Origin: Protula sp. h YS-2021
Lineage: Eukaryota; Annelida; Polychaeta; Sabellida; Serpulidae
DNA length: 64,000 nt
Reading direction: 5' to 3'
NCBI GenBank assembly: GCA_949752745.1
Contig: OX457026.1
Span: forward strand, 75,979,775-76,043,774
Both the position numbers and the translations under genes were made by a program. The notes under the pieces are model-generated. The model was not told the origin of the DNA and did no database searches. It saw only the letters and a list, made by a program, of their open reading frames with translations. This document shows, piece after piece, positions 63,470-64,000 of this stretch. How positions within the stretch are numbered: the first letter of the stretch is position 1; every line of letters begins with the position of its first letter.

Positions 63470-64000
63470 TGATTATAAGCTTTAATATTTGATTTTAAGT
63501 TCAATGTTGAGCTTTAACTGTTTATTTCATATCAGACATTTTAATTTTCTATTTGTAAAAATTATGCATGCGGGTGTAATGGTAATAAGATTATCACAAT
63601 GTGTTACAGATCCGGTAAACATCCCACAGTAGGATGTTGTCATTTACACCTGCAGTGGGAGTTGATATGTGGGACACTTTTTATTAACTTCGTTGTAAAT
63701 TTACGGAAAAATTCAGTTCAGCCATCCTTCACATTTTATTTTAAACCGTCATTTTTTAAATAATATTCCCGTTTTCATTTATTCCTTTGCAGCATACATG
63801 ATTCACGAAATCTTACTACACTTTTGAGGGCATAACAATTGCAGGGCAATGTATGCACAGGTGTTTTTTTTAAATATTTGACATAAATTTACCTCTTATT
63901 AAGCATTTACACAACGCTAAAATAGCAGGAGATAACTCATGTCTTTAAATCTAAATTCCATGTGTTATTCTGGCCGGGCCTTCGCCACATAATAATCACG
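63470..64000. other. Right edge, nothing recognised
   Basis: AT-rich DNA with no recognised gene or repeat. Confidence 0.4.

Overview
This is animal nuclear DNA: AT-rich, with interrupted genes carrying GT-AG introns, many microsatellites and minisatellites, and decayed CR1-like, Tx1/L1-like, RTE-like and P-element-like transposons. The mix fits an aquatic invertebrate. I cannot name the phylum from sequence alone. No prokaryotic operon, CRISPR array, rRNA or tRNA gene was recognised.

The left two thirds (about 1-40.5 kb) is a tandem family of sodium/solute symporter genes of the SLC5 family, all on the minus strand. Copy A (3648-14121) and copy B (23869-40169) each have 14 coding exons with matching phases. 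All exons from 2 to 13 have the same length in the two copies. A decayed piece of the last exon of a third copy lies at 20230-20450. A repeat block containing an RTE-like reverse transcriptase remnant occurs at 1-2570 and again at 17060-19530, and its spacing to the next last exon is about 1 kb both times. The array therefore seems to have grown by duplication of (repeat block + transporter). Both surviving copies look damaged. Copy A has an in-frame TGA at codon 154. Copy B has lost the homologous donor of exon 1, carries AT in place of GT at the exon 3 donor, and has a 251-bp tandem duplication of the start of exon 1.

The introns of copy B have been enlarged by insertions: a degenerate tandem array rich in AGGTCA-type words (24.6-25.1 kb), a ~120-bp minisatellite with inverted units (29.5-31.7 kb), a GC-richer island (33.0-33.6 kb), two elements with inverted ends (35.38-36.17 and 37.31-38.47 kb) and a 129-bp triplication (36.35-36.74 kb).

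The region 43-52 kb is a transposon cluster: a CR1-like LINE (minus) ending in an ATC/GAT microsatellite, a Tx1/L1-like LINE (minus) with three single-base frame breaks, all at A runs, and a decayed THAP-domain P-element transposase (plus).

The only other convincing gene is a 185-codon reading frame at 56371-56928 (minus). It encodes a secreted precursor with a signal peptide, a dibasic site and six C-terminal cysteines, spaced much like eclosion-hormone-type peptides. The right end (58.5-62.2 kb) is an inverted minisatellite followed by a long degenerate satellite, then a broken, unrecognised coding-like stretch at 62990-63470.
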